In this document: in pieces, positions 33,030 to 41,843 of the stretch | How positions within the stretch are numbered: the first letter of the stretch is position 1 | Layout: each line of letters starts with the position of its first letter | Assembly (NCBI RefSeq): GCF_006716485.1 | Contig: NZ_VFPD01000001.1 | Coordinates: 1,997,314 to 2,061,313, forward strand | Source of the DNA: Chryseobacterium aquifrigidense | GTDB lineage: Bacteria; Bacteroidota; Bacteroidia; Flavobacteriales; Weeksellaceae | Direction of reading: 5' to 3' | Length of the DNA stretch: 64,000 nt | Program-made: the position numbers and the translations under genes | Notes under the pieces: model-generated | Seen by the model: the letters and a program-made list of their open reading frames with translations, nothing else | Database searches by the model: none | What the model was told of the DNA's origin: nothing

Positions 33030-33968
33030 TTAAAATCCGGTTTCTTTCTGAGGTGGATCCGGATATTTTCCTTTTGTAGCTTCTCCTACAGTATTTGCAG
33101 TGGTCATGGCCACTACAAGATCATTAAGCATTCCGCTTGCTGCAGTAGGTGAATTGGGAAGAAGTACAAGGTTACTTCTGTTGCTCGCTCCTACAGAATG
33201 TAAAGTATCATAATGCTGTGTTACAACAATAAGAGCTGATGCTTCATGAGAATTGATATCCACATTATTCAACATTCTTACAGACTCTTCAAGTCCTTTT
33301 GCAATTTCTCTTCTTTGGTCAGCAATCCCCTGCCCTTGTAATTTTTTAGATTCTGCCTCTGCTTTTGCAACCGCTACAATACGGATTCTTTGTGCTTCAG
33401 ATTCATATTCTGCAGCCGTTTTTTCTCTTTCTGCAGCATTAATCCTGTTCATCGCATGTTTTACCTGCTCATCCGGATCAATATCGGTTACCAAAGCTTT
33501 GATAATATCATATCCGTAGCTGTTCATTGCTTCCTGAAGCTCACTTTTCACAGCGATAGCCACATCATCCTTTCTTACAAAAACATCGTCCAGTTTCAGT
33601 TTTGGAACTTCTGCTCTCACCACATCAAACACAAATGAAGTAATTTGATTTTCAGGATTTTCCAAACGGTAATAAGCATCTCCCACCTGACTTCTGATCA
33701 CCTGATACTGAACAGAAATTTTCATTTTGATGAAAACATTGTCTAATGTTTTTGTGTCAATCATGACGTCCAGCTGCTGAATTCTCAAATTCAGTCTTTT
33801 GGCAATCTGATCTATGATGGGCAGCTTAAGATGAAGACCGGAATGTTTTACAGCCTTGAATTTCCCAAAACGTTCAATAATCGCTGCTGTTTCCTGTTTA
33901 ACGACAAAGAACGAAGCGAATAAAATGATTAGCCCGAAGAAAATAACGGGCGCTAAATATATTCCCAT
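33030..33968 (-). CDS. SPFH/band-7 protein (stomatin/HflC-like)
   Basis: A 312-residue membrane-anchored scaffold. An N-terminal span (about residues 4-23) is followed by the SPFH domain (QETAAIIERFGKFKAVKHSGLHLKLPIIDQI ... DVMIDTKTLDNVFIKM) and a long Ala/Glu-rich coiled coil (about 180-245: AAEREKTAAEYESEAQRIRIVAVAKAEAE). These proteins form large rings in the inner membrane that organise lipids or guard proteases. The C-terminus has a conserved LPNSPTAASGMLNDLV stretch like eukaryotic-type stomatin relatives. No NfeD partner gene lies beside it. Confidence 0.93.
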   Translation of the reverse strand: MGIYLAPVIFFGLIILFASFFVVKQETAAIIERFGKFKAVKHSGLHLKLPIIDQIAKRLNLRIQQLDVMIDTKTLDNVFIKMKISVQYQVIRSQVGDAYYRLENPENQITSFVFDVVRAEVPKLKLDDVFVRKDDVAIAVKSELQEAMNSYGYDIIKALVTDIDPDEQVKHAMNRINAAEREKTAAEYESEAQRIRIVAVAKAEAESKKLQGQGIADQRREIAKGLEESVRMLNNVDINSHEASALIVVTQHYDTLHSVGASNRSNLVLLPNSPTAASGMLNDLVVAMTTANTVGEATKGKYPDPPQKETGF

Positions 33969-34134
33969 AGTTTTTAATTTTATAATAAGTCGTCACACAT
34001 CCTGTTTTGTTAAAAACATTTTTGTGGGTATTTGTTTAAATATAAGAAAAATAAATATAAGATCCGGAATATAACCCTCAGAAAATCAGACACAGCGTTA
34101 TCAGATTATTTTTAAAACTATTCTGAAAAACTCT

Positions 34135-34142
34135 TACTTTTG
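34135..34142 (+). promoter_or_regulatory. TAnnTTTG -7 box of the Crp-like regulator gene
   Basis: TACTTTTG 17 bp before the ATG at 34160; a very short leader would follow. Confidence 0.55.
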
Positions 34143-34159
34143 AATATTCATTACACATC

Positions 34160-34732
34160 ATGGTTAATTCTAAAGAAATATTAAAGGATCACATCTCTAA
34201 ATTCACGACTCTTACTGAAGAGCAGTTTGGCTATGTTTTCGAACATTTTAACCTGATTAGTTTAAAGAAAGGACAAAGTCTCATCGCGGAAGGTGATTTT
34301 GTGAATCATGAATATTTTGTTCTGGAAGGCTGCCTGAAAGCTTTTTATCTGAATGACAGTATGAAAATGTTTATCCTTCAGTTTGCCATGCCTACGTGGT
34401 GGGTAACAGATTTTGATGCACTTTACAGCAAAACAAGGGCTACCATTAATGTAGACTGCATCACCAATGCTACTATTCTTTCTATCTCCAATGAAGACAG
34501 GGAAAAAATCTGTAATGAAATTCATGAAGTTGAACATTTTTTCCGATGGAGAACCAATAAAGGATACGTAGCCGCCCAGAAACGGTTGCTTTCTTTCATG
34601 AATAATGATGCTAAATTCCGGTATGAAGAACTTCTATCCATGTACCCTCAGTTGTACAACCTGGTTCCAAAACACCTGATCGCTTCTTATCTGGGAGTAA
34701 CCAGAGAAACTTTGAGCAGACTCCATCAATAA
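34160..34732 (+). CDS. Crp/Fnr family transcription regulator
   Basis: A 190-residue protein with an N-terminal cyclic-nucleotide-binding-type barrel (about residues 10-115: LKKGQSLIAEGDFVNHEYFVLEGCLKAFYL) and a C-terminal winged helix-turn-helix (HLIASYLGVTRETLSRLHQ). No Fnr-type Cys cluster is present. The domain lacks the full cAMP-binding RxS motif, as usual for flavobacterial members, so the ligand is unknown. It stands 106 bp before a run of stress-type genes (YceI/tautomerase, SDR, NTF2-like, nitronate monooxygenase) and is their likely regulator. Confidence 0.92.
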   Translation: MVNSKEILKDHISKFTTLTEEQFGYVFEHFNLISLKKGQSLIAEGDFVNHEYFVLEGCLKAFYLNDSMKMFILQFAMPTWWVTDFDALYSKTRATINVDCITNATILSISNEDREKICNEIHEVEHFFRWRTNKGYVAAQKRLLSFMNNDAKFRYEELLSMYPQLYNLVPKHLIASYLGVTRETLSRLHQ

Positions 34733-34838
34733 TCAACCTTTAAAAACGATGTATCTTCTCCTCTATTTTGTGAGGTACATCACGTAACTTTTTCTTTCGA
34801 TCGGCTGAACTTTGTGTCAATATTTAAACCCAATAATA

Positions 34839-35615
34839 ATGGACACAAAAAACTTTAAAGTCAATGCAGAAAACAGTACTATTGACTGGATCGGAAGAAA
34901 AGTAACCGGCGCTCATAACGGCACAATTGGTATCAAAGAAGGAAACTTCATATTTGAAGAAGGGAAATCTCTATCAGGAAAGTTTGTCATTGACACCCGT
35001 TCTGTCAAAATCCTTGATATTGAAGATGCCGAAACCAATGCACAGTTTGCCAACCATCTTGCTTCCGATGATTTCTTCAATTCGGAACAGTTTCCTGAAG
35101 CTTACTTCGAGATCACTCATACAGAACCGGCTGATGAGAATCTTTATTATGTGAAAGGAGATCTTACGATAAAAGATATTACTCACCCAATCGATACCAG
35201 CCTGGAGATTGTAAAAACAGATAACACAGCTGTTTTAAAAACAAAGATCGTGGTTGACAGAACGAAATTCAACATTAAATTCAGGTCTTCCAATTTCTTC
35301 ACCAATCTTGGTGACACCTTGATCTACAACAATTTTGACTTAAACATTCATCTTGTTGCGGAAGCTTATCAATTTCTAACCTTAAAAATTGACATCATGC
35401 CATTCATCAAAGTAGAAGTACTTCGCGAAGATCTTAACCGCGAAACAAAACAACAATTAATCAGGAAAATAAGCGAGGCTGTAACTTCAGTTTTGAATAA
35501 GGATCCTCATTTAACTCATATTGTCATCAATGAAATTGAAGATGATAACTGGGGATATGCCGGAGAACAGGTTTCAGTATTAAAAGAACAGGGATTTTCA
35601 ACAGAAAAAAAATAA
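34839..35615 (+). CDS. YceI-domain protein joined in frame to a 4-oxalocrotonate tautomerase
   Basis: About 258 residues from the ATG at 34839. Residues about 1-175 are a YceI domain (NSTIDWIGRKVTGAHNGTI ... FFNSEQFPEAYFEIT ... DLTIKDITHPI ... VVDRTKFNIKF) without signal peptide. After a linker of about a dozen residues the frame reads MPFIKVEVLREDL... for about 70 residues, a full 4-oxalocrotonate tautomerase subunit. In that family Pro1, freed by Met removal, is the catalytic base; here it is internal. The linker DNA carries stop codons in the other frames, and insertion of one A in GAAGCTTATC would restore a stop, so the fusion may be recent, a sequencing error, or the tautomerase may start separately at the ATG at 35397. 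Confidence 0.85.
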   Translation: MDTKNFKVNAENSTIDWIGRKVTGAHNGTIGIKEGNFIFEEGKSLSGKFVIDTRSVKILDIEDAETNAQFANHLASDDFFNSEQFPEAYFEITHTEPADENLYYVKGDLTIKDITHPIDTSLEIVKTDNTAVLKTKIVVDRTKFNIKFRSSNFFTNLGDTLIYNNFDLNIHLVAEAYQFLTLKIDIMPFIKVEVLREDLNRETKQQLIRKISEAVTSVLNKDPHLTHIVINEIEDDNWGYAGEQVSVLKEQGFSTEKK

Positions 35616-35622
35616 ATCAGCA

Positions 35623-36357
35623 ATGAAAAAACAAACCGTCATTATAACAGGAGCTTCTTCAGGAATAGGATTGGAAACTGCCCGTTATTTCTTAGACAGA
35701 GGAGACAATGTCATCATCAATTCACAAACTGCATCCAAATTAGAGGAAGTGTTTCATGAATTGGGAGCGGGAGAAAATCTGGCCATGGTTGCCGGAAATG
35801 TTTCAGAGAAATCAACAGGAGAAGCATTGGTAAAAAAGGCACTTGAAACATTTGGATCAATCGATGTTCTTGTCAATAATGCAGGCATTTACGAGAATAA
35901 ACCTTTCCTTGAAGTTACAGAAGATTATCTGGACCGTTTTTTAACAACGAATTTAAAAGGAACATTCTTCACTACGCAGGCTGTCATTCCCCAGATGATC
36001 AGACAAAAAGACGGCGTCGTGATCAATATCGGAACACCATTGGTATATCACGCAATTGCTGAATCTCCTTCTACAGCACCTATTTCGAGTAAAGGAGCGA
36101 TTCATGCTCTGACATTGCAACTGGCTGCCGAGTTTGGGAAAGATAATATCAGAGTCAATACGGTTGCCCCAGGATTGATCAGAACTCCGATGCATGGTGC
36201 AGATCTTGACAATAATGCAGGAATCCACTTAATCAATCGTATCGGTGAGCCGGAAGAAATTGCTCAGATGATCCATGCGATTGCCAAGAACAAATTAATT
36301 TCCGGAGCCATCATCAATGTAGACGGTGGGATGGGTGCCGGACATCATTTATCATAA
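35623..36357 (+). CDS. Short-chain dehydrogenase/reductase
   Basis: A 244-residue Rossmann-fold oxidoreductase. The cofactor motif TGASSGIG is at residues 8-15, NNAG is in LVNNAGIYEN, and the C-terminal INVDGGMGAG closes the fold. The usual catalytic YxxxK is not plain: the expected place reads APISSKGAIHALT, with Lys kept and Tyr replaced by Ile or Pro, so the reaction may differ from classical SDRs. The gene is 7 bp after the YceI-tautomerase stop and its own stop overlaps a possible ATA start of the next gene, so it is mid-operon. Substrate unknown. Confidence 0.9.
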   Translation: MKKQTVIITGASSGIGLETARYFLDRGDNVIINSQTASKLEEVFHELGAGENLAMVAGNVSEKSTGEALVKKALETFGSIDVLVNNAGIYENKPFLEVTEDYLDRFLTTNLKGTFFTTQAVIPQMIRQKDGVVINIGTPLVYHAIAESPSTAPISSKGAIHALTLQLAAEFGKDNIRVNTVAPGLIRTPMHGADLDNNAGIHLINRIGEPEEIAQMIHAIAKNKLISGAIINVDGGMGAGHHLS

Positions 36358-36425
36358 AACTATCATTAATTATAGCATGGCTGTTCAGCTTTCCGTTGAA
36401 CGGCCATGCGCAAAATATAAAGAAT

Positions 36426-36806
36426 ATGAAAAATAATCAGACCTCAGAAGCTGAAATAAGGAATGTTATAGAGCATTATTATTTCAGAGGAATTAATGAA
36501 GGGAATACTGAACTTCTTACCAAAGCTTTTTATAAAGGCGCATTGCTTTTCGGAGATGTCAATGAAGTTCCCTATTTCAAAACTGCAGAGCAATATATTG
36601 AAGGTGTTGGAAATCGTGTAAGTCCACAGAAATCCGGCAAAGGATTTAAAGCTGAAATTATTTCAATAGACATTATAAATTCAATTGCTGTTGCGAAATT
36701 AAACGTGAGGATGTATGATTTCAATTATTATAATTTCATAACTTTCAATTATATAGACGGACGATGGCTGATTGTTAACAAGACATTGACCCATGTACAG
36801 CCTTAA
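36426..36806 (+). CDS. NTF2/SnoaL-like (lumazine-binding type) protein
   Basis: 126 residues from the ATG at 36426. The fold pattern fits the NTF2-like superfamily: AEIRNVIEHYYFRGINEGNTELLTKAFYKGALLFG, a central strand pair, and AVAKLNVRMYDFNYYNFITFNYIDGRWLIVNKTLTH. The same frame is open further upstream and reads as a good signal peptide (KLSLIIAWLFSFPLNGHAQ) starting at an ATA codon (36354) that overlaps the SDR stop, so the protein may be exported with a non-standard or mutated start. Such proteins are small enzymes or binding proteins. Its place between SDR and nitronate monooxygenase suggests the same pathway. Confidence 0.82.
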   Translation: MKNNQTSEAEIRNVIEHYYFRGINEGNTELLTKAFYKGALLFGDVNEVPYFKTAEQYIEGVGNRVSPQKSGKGFKAEIISIDIINSIAVAKLNVRMYDFNYYNFITFNYIDGRWLIVNKTLTHVQP

Positions 36807-36835
36807 TTCAATTTTTAATGAAAACCAATACCATC

Positions 36836-37912
36836 ATGTGGAATAAAAATAGAATTACAGATTTATTAGGAATTGAATATCCTATTCTGCAAGGTCCTTT
36901 TGGCGGAGGACTTTCCACCGTAGAACTGACAACAACCGTGAGTAATCTTGGCGGATTGGGAGGTTTCGGAGCGTATACTCTGTCACCACAGGAGATCTAC
37001 GACACTCACAAAGCCATACAGTCCAAGACGGACAAACCTTATAATCTTAATCTCTGGGTAAGTGATCACGATATCATTAACGAAGAATATACAAAAGAGC
37101 AATATCAAAAGGCGGTTGAAACTTTCAAACCTTATTTTGATCTTTTAAACACGGCTATTCCTGCCCTTCCACCCTCTTTTGAATCGAGATTCCAGAATCA
37201 GCTGGATGTTATTTTTGATATTAAGCCTAAAGTTTTCAGCTTTATGTTTGGACTGTTGGATGAAAACCTCATCGAAGATCTTCATCGTCAGGGAACTATT
37301 GTCCTGGGAAATGCAACAACATTGAATGAAGCAATTGCACTGGAAAAAACCGGAGTGGATATCATTGTAGCTTCCGGCTTTGAAAGCGGTGGGCACAGAC
37401 CTTCGTTTCTGGATCAGGCTGAACTTTCTACAACAGGAACTTTTGCTTTGATTCAATTAATTAAAGATCGTGTAAAAATTCCTGTGGTAGCTGCAGGGGG
37501 AATTGCCAACGGCCGTGGAATTGCGGGAGCTTTCAAACTGGGCGCTGATGCGGTACAGATTGGAACGGCTTTTCTGGCTACTGAAGAATCCGGAGCTTTA
37601 CCCCTACACAAAGAGTTTTTGTTTTCTGACGCTGCTCAATCCACTACGCTTTCCAGAGCTTATACCGGAAGATTGGGACGTGGAATTACTACAAAAATCA
37701 CAAGAGATCTATTGACTGCAACGGACAAAACTCTTCCCTTTCCTTTGCAGACGCATTTTATGGGTGAATTAAGAAAGGCTGCTTTGGAACAGCAAAAGAA
37801 TGAGCTGGTGTTTTTCTGGGCAGGTCAGATTGCTCCCCTTTTAAAGCATAAAAAAGCCTCCACTTTAATGAAATCATTAATCGAAGAGGCTTCTGAATTA
37901 TTGAATACATAG
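36836..37912 (+). CDS. Nitronate monooxygenase (2-nitropropane dioxygenase family)
   Basis: About 358 residues from ATG 36836 (MWNKNRITDLLGIEYPILQGPFGGG); an ATG at 36818 would add six residues. FMN-binding TIM-barrel features are clear: YPILQGPFGGGLS at the start, GVDIIVASGFESGGHR with the catalytic His, IPVVAAGGIANGRGIAGAFKLGADAVQIGTAFLAT for the phosphate site. The enzyme oxidises toxic alkyl nitronates such as propionate-3-nitronate. It closes the 34.8-37.9 kb operon. Its stop is 3 bp from the stop of the convergent dGTPase gene, so no room is left for a separate terminator. Confidence 0.93.
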   Translation: MWNKNRITDLLGIEYPILQGPFGGGLSTVELTTTVSNLGGLGGFGAYTLSPQEIYDTHKAIQSKTDKPYNLNLWVSDHDIINEEYTKEQYQKAVETFKPYFDLLNTAIPALPPSFESRFQNQLDVIFDIKPKVFSFMFGLLDENLIEDLHRQGTIVLGNATTLNEAIALEKTGVDIIVASGFESGGHRPSFLDQAELSTTGTFALIQLIKDRVKIPVVAAGGIANGRGIAGAFKLGADAVQIGTAFLATEESGALPLHKEFLFSDAAQSTTLSRAYTGRLGRGITTKITRDLLTATDKTLPFPLQTHFMGELRKAALEQQKNELVFFWAGQIAPLLKHKKASTLMKSLIEEASELLNT

Positions 37913-37915
37913 AAT

Positions 37916-39274
37916 TTACACGGTCATTCCGATGTCTATTCCTTTAATTTTTCTATATAAATCGGTAGCATAATTATCTGTCATCCCGGAAACGAAATCA
38001 ATGACTCCGAGAACTTTCTGATAATCGGTGCCGTCATTGTAAATAAATTGCTTTGGAATGAGTTTCAAAGCTTTTTCATCATATGATTTTCTGCTGTCTT
38101 TAGGCTTCAGAATAGAAGGTATAAAATGATCCAGTAATTCATACATTACATTATATCCGGCATTTTCAATTTCAACAACGGCTTTGTGATTGTAGATTTT
38201 TTCTACGGAGAAACCTGCAATATCCTGGAGTGCCTTATTTTCACTTTTATAGATATCAAGTAAGCCGTTACCAAGATTTCCTTCAAGGATAGTTCCGAAG
38301 TTATGTTTGTACATCTCAATAGACTTATTGATTAATGCATTGATTACTTTTGCTCTTAAATATGAAATCTGTTCATTTTCATTGGAGATAGAGCTCAGCT
38401 TTGTTTCAATTCTCTGAACATCATCAGTCTCCGATTTTACCAGCTCGAAAAATAAGTTTTTACAGTCTGCAGTTGAAACAATACCCAATCTGTGAGCATC
38501 TTCCATATCAATAATGTTGTAGCAGATATCATCAGCTGCTTCTACCAGCCATACAAAAGGGTGTCTCTTGAAAATATGAGGTTCCTCACTTTCAGAAATA
38601 AGCTGGGTTCCTTTGGCAATTTCCAGAAATATATCTTTTTCATTCTGGAAAAACCCGAATTTCTTTCTGTGAATGATTCCTTTCTTCTTTGCTACTGCTT
38701 CACATGGATATTTTGCAATACTTGCCAGCGTGGAAAATGTCAGCTGAATACCTCCGGCATCTTTTCCCTGCTGTTGCTGTGCCAGCACTCTGATGGCGTT
38801 GGCGTTTCCTTCAAAATTAACCAGATCTGCCCATTCCTTTTCATTGAACTTAGATTTCAGATCTCTTTCATTTCTTTCAAAATAACTTGCAATGGCATCT
38901 TCACCGGAATGTCCGAATGCAGGGTTACCCACATCATGACATAAACATGCAGCAGCAATTACATTTCCTAAATTATAGAGATAAAAATTCTTTGAATCTT
39001 CAGTCAGGTCATTTTTAAAATCTTCAGCAATAAATTCACCGATAATACTCCCCAAACTTCTTCCTACGGATGATACTTCTAAAGAATGCGTAAGTCTGTT
39101 GTGTACAAAAACACTTCCCGGAAGAGGAAAAACCTGTGTCTTATTCTGCAGCCTTCTGAAGGCAGAAGAGAAGATAATTCTGTCGAAATCCCTTTGAAAA
39201 TCAGTTCGTGAAGCTTTGGTCTGTGGATTGTTTCCTGTACGTTGATTGGTGAAAATCTGGTTTAAATTCATCAT
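37916..39274 (-). CDS. dgt: Deoxyguanosinetriphosphate triphosphohydrolase (dGTPase)
   Basis: A 452-residue HD-domain enzyme that splits dNTPs into nucleoside and triphosphate. Motifs: RTDFQRDFDRIIFSSAFRRLQNKTQVFP at the start, H in NRLTHSLEVSSVGRS, the HD pair in CLCHDVGNPAFGHSGEDAI, and a further Asp in AADDICYNIIDMEDA. The length is normal for the long dGTPase group. It controls dNTP pools and may help against phage. A TAnnTTTG box (39279-39286) sits only 5 bp upstream of the start, hinting at a leaderless mRNA. It is convergent with the nitronate monooxygenase gene. Confidence 0.95.
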   Translation of the reverse strand: MMNLNQIFTNQRTGNNPQTKASRTDFQRDFDRIIFSSAFRRLQNKTQVFPLPGSVFVHNRLTHSLEVSSVGRSLGSIIGEFIAEDFKNDLTEDSKNFYLYNLGNVIAAACLCHDVGNPAFGHSGEDAIASYFERNERDLKSKFNEKEWADLVNFEGNANAIRVLAQQQQGKDAGGIQLTFSTLASIAKYPCEAVAKKKGIIHRKKFGFFQNEKDIFLEIAKGTQLISESEEPHIFKRHPFVWLVEAADDICYNIIDMEDAHRLGIVSTADCKNLFFELVKSETDDVQRIETKLSSISNENEQISYLRAKVINALINKSIEMYKHNFGTILEGNLGNGLLDIYKSENKALQDIAGFSVEKIYNHKAVVEIENAGYNVMYELLDHFIPSILKPKDSRKSYDEKALKLIPKQFIYNDGTDYQKVLGVIDFVSGMTDNYATDLYRKIKGIDIGMTV

Positions 39275-39278
39275 TTTT

Positions 39279-39286
39279 CAAAATTA
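39279..39286 (-). promoter_or_regulatory. Possible TAnnTTTG -7 box of the dGTPase gene
   Basis: CAAAATTA on the + strand (TAATTTTG on the minus strand), directly before the ATG; transcription would start at or near the start codon. Confidence 0.4.
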
Positions 39287-39401
39287 CTCCAAATTTTAAT
39301 TGTACGGAATAGTATTTAGATTTTTATTAAACAGATCTGTCATTCAAAAAATCTATTATAGTAAACGTTTTTCAGGGATCGGAAAGATTAAAGAAATACT
39401 T

Positions 39402-39409
39402 TACATTTG
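39402..39409 (+). promoter_or_regulatory. TAnnTTTG -7 box of the methyltransferase gene
   Basis: TACATTTG 67 bp before the ATG at 39477. Confidence 0.55.
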
Positions 39410-39476
39410 ATGCAACTAATACAACCGGAGAATACTTATCATTCTTCTTTTATCCAAATTTTAAAATTCTTTTACA

Positions 39477-40106
39477 ATGACGGACAACACATGGCTTAAC
39501 AGATGGGACGAAAGGTACAGCAGCGAAGAGTTTGCGTATGGAACAGAACCCAACAATTATCTCAGAGAACAATTATCACAACTAACTCCCGGAAAAATAC
39601 TTTTCCCTGCGGAAGGAGAAGGCCGGAATGCGGTTTTCGCAGCCACACACGGATGGCAGGTTTCAGCCTTCGATATCAGTGCCAATGGCAGAAGTAAAGC
39701 ATTACAGCTTGCAAAACAACTGGGAACCACCATTGATTATCAGGTGGGAGAACTTTCTACTCTGGATTATCAGAAAGAACAATTTGATGCTATTGCTCTT
39801 ATTTATGCTCATTTCCCGGGAGATATCAAATCTTCCATTCATCAGATGCTGAATCAATATCTGCGTAAAGGTGGTTTTGTTATTTTCGAAGCTTTCAGTA
39901 AAAATCATCTTGAATATATTGCTAGGAATGAAAAGGTAGGTGGCCCAAAAGATATTGAATCTCTATTCTCTATTGAAGAAATCAAGGCAGACTTTCCTGA
40001 TTATCATATTATTGAATTAGCAGAAACAGAAATTGAGCTCAACGAAGGATTGTTTCATAATGGTACGGGCTCTGTGATTCGTTTTGTAGGACAAAAGACG
40101 ATCTAA
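39477..40106 (+). CDS. Class I SAM-dependent methyltransferase
   Basis: A 209-residue cytosolic methyltransferase. It starts [24 protein letters not shown], then has the SAM-binding [28 protein letters not shown] (motif I variant with AEGEGRN), [13 protein letters not shown] and [16 protein letters not shown]. This layout fits the thiopurine/tellurite-resistance (TehB-like) methyltransferases, which detoxify small electrophiles or metalloids. A TAnnTTTG box lies upstream. A DNA glycosylase gene follows at 89 bp in the same direction. The substrate is unknown. Confidence 0.9.
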   Translation: MTDNTWLNRWDERYSSEEFAYGTEPNNYLREQLSQLTPGKILFPAEGEGRNAVFAATHGWQVSAFDISANGRSKALQLAKQLGTTIDYQVGELSTLDYQKEQFDAIALIYAHFPGDIKSSIHQMLNQYLRKGGFVIFEAFSKNHLEYIARNEKVGGPKDIESLFSIEEIKADFPDYHIIELAETEIELNEGLFHNGTGSVIRFVGQKTI

Positions 40107-40195
40107 TGATATTTTAAACAGGTTTGTTTTGGGATAAAGCTCATATTTTATTTCGTTATGGAATATTATTTGAATCTTTATCTCAAAACAAACGT

Positions 40196-40930
40196 ATGCC
40201 TGAAGGACCATCCATCATATTAATGAAAGAAAACCTGCAGCCATTTGCAGGACAGCAAGTGACAGAGATTTCTGGAAATGCCAAATTTGAGAAAGATTCT
40301 TTTGTTGGCCAAACCCTTCTTGAGATCCGTACTTTTGGAAAACAGACTTATCTGGTTTTTGAAAAAGCAGCGATCCGGATTCATTTATTAATGTTTGGTT
40401 CTTACAGCATTAATGAACAGACCAAGCCGGATAAAAGTTTACGTTTAGCATTGTTTTTTTCCACCGGGAGCATCTATTTTTATACCTGTTCTGTAAAGTC
40501 CGTAGACCTGGAATTTCTGTCTACCATTGATTGGGAAGCCGATGTAATGAGCGATCAGTGGGATCCAAAAAAAACAGAAAAAAAGCTGAAATCGAATCCG
40601 GAAATGATGGTCTGTGATGCATTGATGAATCAGGATATTTTTTCGGGTGTCGGAAATATCATTAAAAATGAGGTTCTTTTCAGAATCGGAGTGCAGCCGG
40701 AAAGTTTATTGGGAAATCTTCCAGCCAAAAAAAGGAAAGAGCTTATTGCTGAAGCCAGAAATTACAGTTTTGACTTTCTGAAATGGAAAAGAGAATTTGT
40801 GTTGAAAAAACATTGGCTGGTTCATACGAAATCTGTATGTCCGATTTGTGGACAAAAACTGGTTAAAAAGCAAACCGGGGTTGGAAAAAGAAGGAGTTTC
40901 TTTTGTGAAAAGGATCAGAAACTTTATTAG
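40196..40930 (+). CDS. Fpg/Nei family DNA glycosylase (endonuclease VIII-like)
   Basis: About 244 residues from the ATG at 40196. This start is set by chemistry: the family needs Pro as residue 1 after Met removal, and the sequence reads MPEGPSIILMKENL with the catalytic Pro and Glu; the longer frame from 40124 would bury them. The helix-two-turn-helix region is present (DALMNQDIFSGVGNIIKNEVLFRIG) and a C-terminal zinc finger CPICGQKL...FFCEKDQ with three clear Cys plus a fourth ligand not obvious. It removes oxidised bases and nicks the strand. It probably shares a transcript with the methyltransferase gene. Confidence 0.92.
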   Translation: MPEGPSIILMKENLQPFAGQQVTEISGNAKFEKDSFVGQTLLEIRTFGKQTYLVFEKAAIRIHLLMFGSYSINEQTKPDKSLRLALFFSTGSIYFYTCSVKSVDLEFLSTIDWEADVMSDQWDPKKTEKKLKSNPEMMVCDALMNQDIFSGVGNIIKNEVLFRIGVQPESLLGNLPAKKRKELIAEARNYSFDFLKWKREFVLKKHWLVHTKSVCPICGQKLVKKQTGVGKRRSFFCEKDQKLY

Positions 40931-41117
40931 ATCAATATTATTTTAAGTTTTAGCTGAAGCCGTTGAAAGATTTGATTTATTTAAAGGGGTTGAAGCTCGT
41001 TTCAATTGAATCATAATATTCTATTTTTTCCCACTGATTACACAGATTTTCACAGATTTATTGATTACCTGAGTGATATTTATTATTACTCATTGCTCAT
41101 TACCTATTACTCATAGA

Positions 41118-41843
41118 TCAGTCTGAATTGAGAAGTCCTCCCGCAAATCTTGTGAAAAATTCGGATCTGTACACTTCTCCAAGAGGAATCTCAGAATCTT
41201 CAATGTAAATATTATGATTGTCAAATGAGTCTATGTAATTCATATTCACCACGTAGGATTTGCTGACTCTGATGAAGTTTTCACCGGAAATTTTCTGATG
41301 GATCGTTTTTAAATTCATTGCGGTAATAAGTTTCTGTTGCTTTGTATGAATAACTACATAGTCTTTAAGTCCTTCAATGAATTTGATATCTGAAAAACTG
41401 ATTTTATAGAATCTCCGTTCTGCTTTAATAAACAAAAAATCTGCAGTATTGGATTCTACCGTATTTTTTACGGTATCTTTAGACAAAAGCTCAGTATAAA
41501 GTATCGCTTTATCAATTGCTTTTTCCAGCCTTTGGGGATCAATAGGTTTCAGAAGGTAATCAACAGCTTCCAGTTCGTAGCTCTTCAATGCATATTGGGA
41601 ATAGGCAGTAGTAAAAATGATCAGTGATTTTTTGGGAAGCATTTCTGCAAACTCAAGGCCTGTCACCATCGGCATTTCTATATCCAGGAAAATAAGATCT
41701 ACATCATTATCTTTAAGAAATCCGAGGGCAGACGGTGCGTTGGAAAATTCCCCGAGAATATCAATACCGGAAATTTCAGTAACTAAGGATCTCATCTCGG
41801 ATCTTGCCAACGGTTCATCATCAATAATAATACAATTCATCAT
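41118..41843 (-). CDS. LytTR family response regulator
   Basis: A 241-residue two-component regulator. The receiver domain (residues 1-120) has acidic D8/D9, phospho-acceptor D54 in IFLDIEMP, and Lys in LLKPID. The C-terminal LytTR DNA-binding domain runs from about 140 (FLFIKAERRFYKISFSDIKFIEGLKDYVVIHT ... FIRVSKSYVVNMNYID). Its start overlaps the stop of the histidine kinase gene by 4 bp (ATGA), a tight pair. Such pairs in flavobacteria control envelope or exopolysaccharide genes. Targets are not visible. Confidence 0.95.
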   Translation of the reverse strand: MMNCIIIDDEPLARSEMRSLVTEISGIDILGEFSNAPSALGFLKDNDVDLIFLDIEMPMVTGLEFAEMLPKKSLIIFTTAYSQYALKSYELEAVDYLLKPIDPQRLEKAIDKAILYTELLSKDTVKNTVESNTADFLFIKAERRFYKISFSDIKFIEGLKDYVVIHTKQQKLITAMNLKTIHQKISGENFIRVSKSYVVNMNYIDSFDNHNIYIEDSEIPLGEVYRSEFFTRFAGGLLNSD

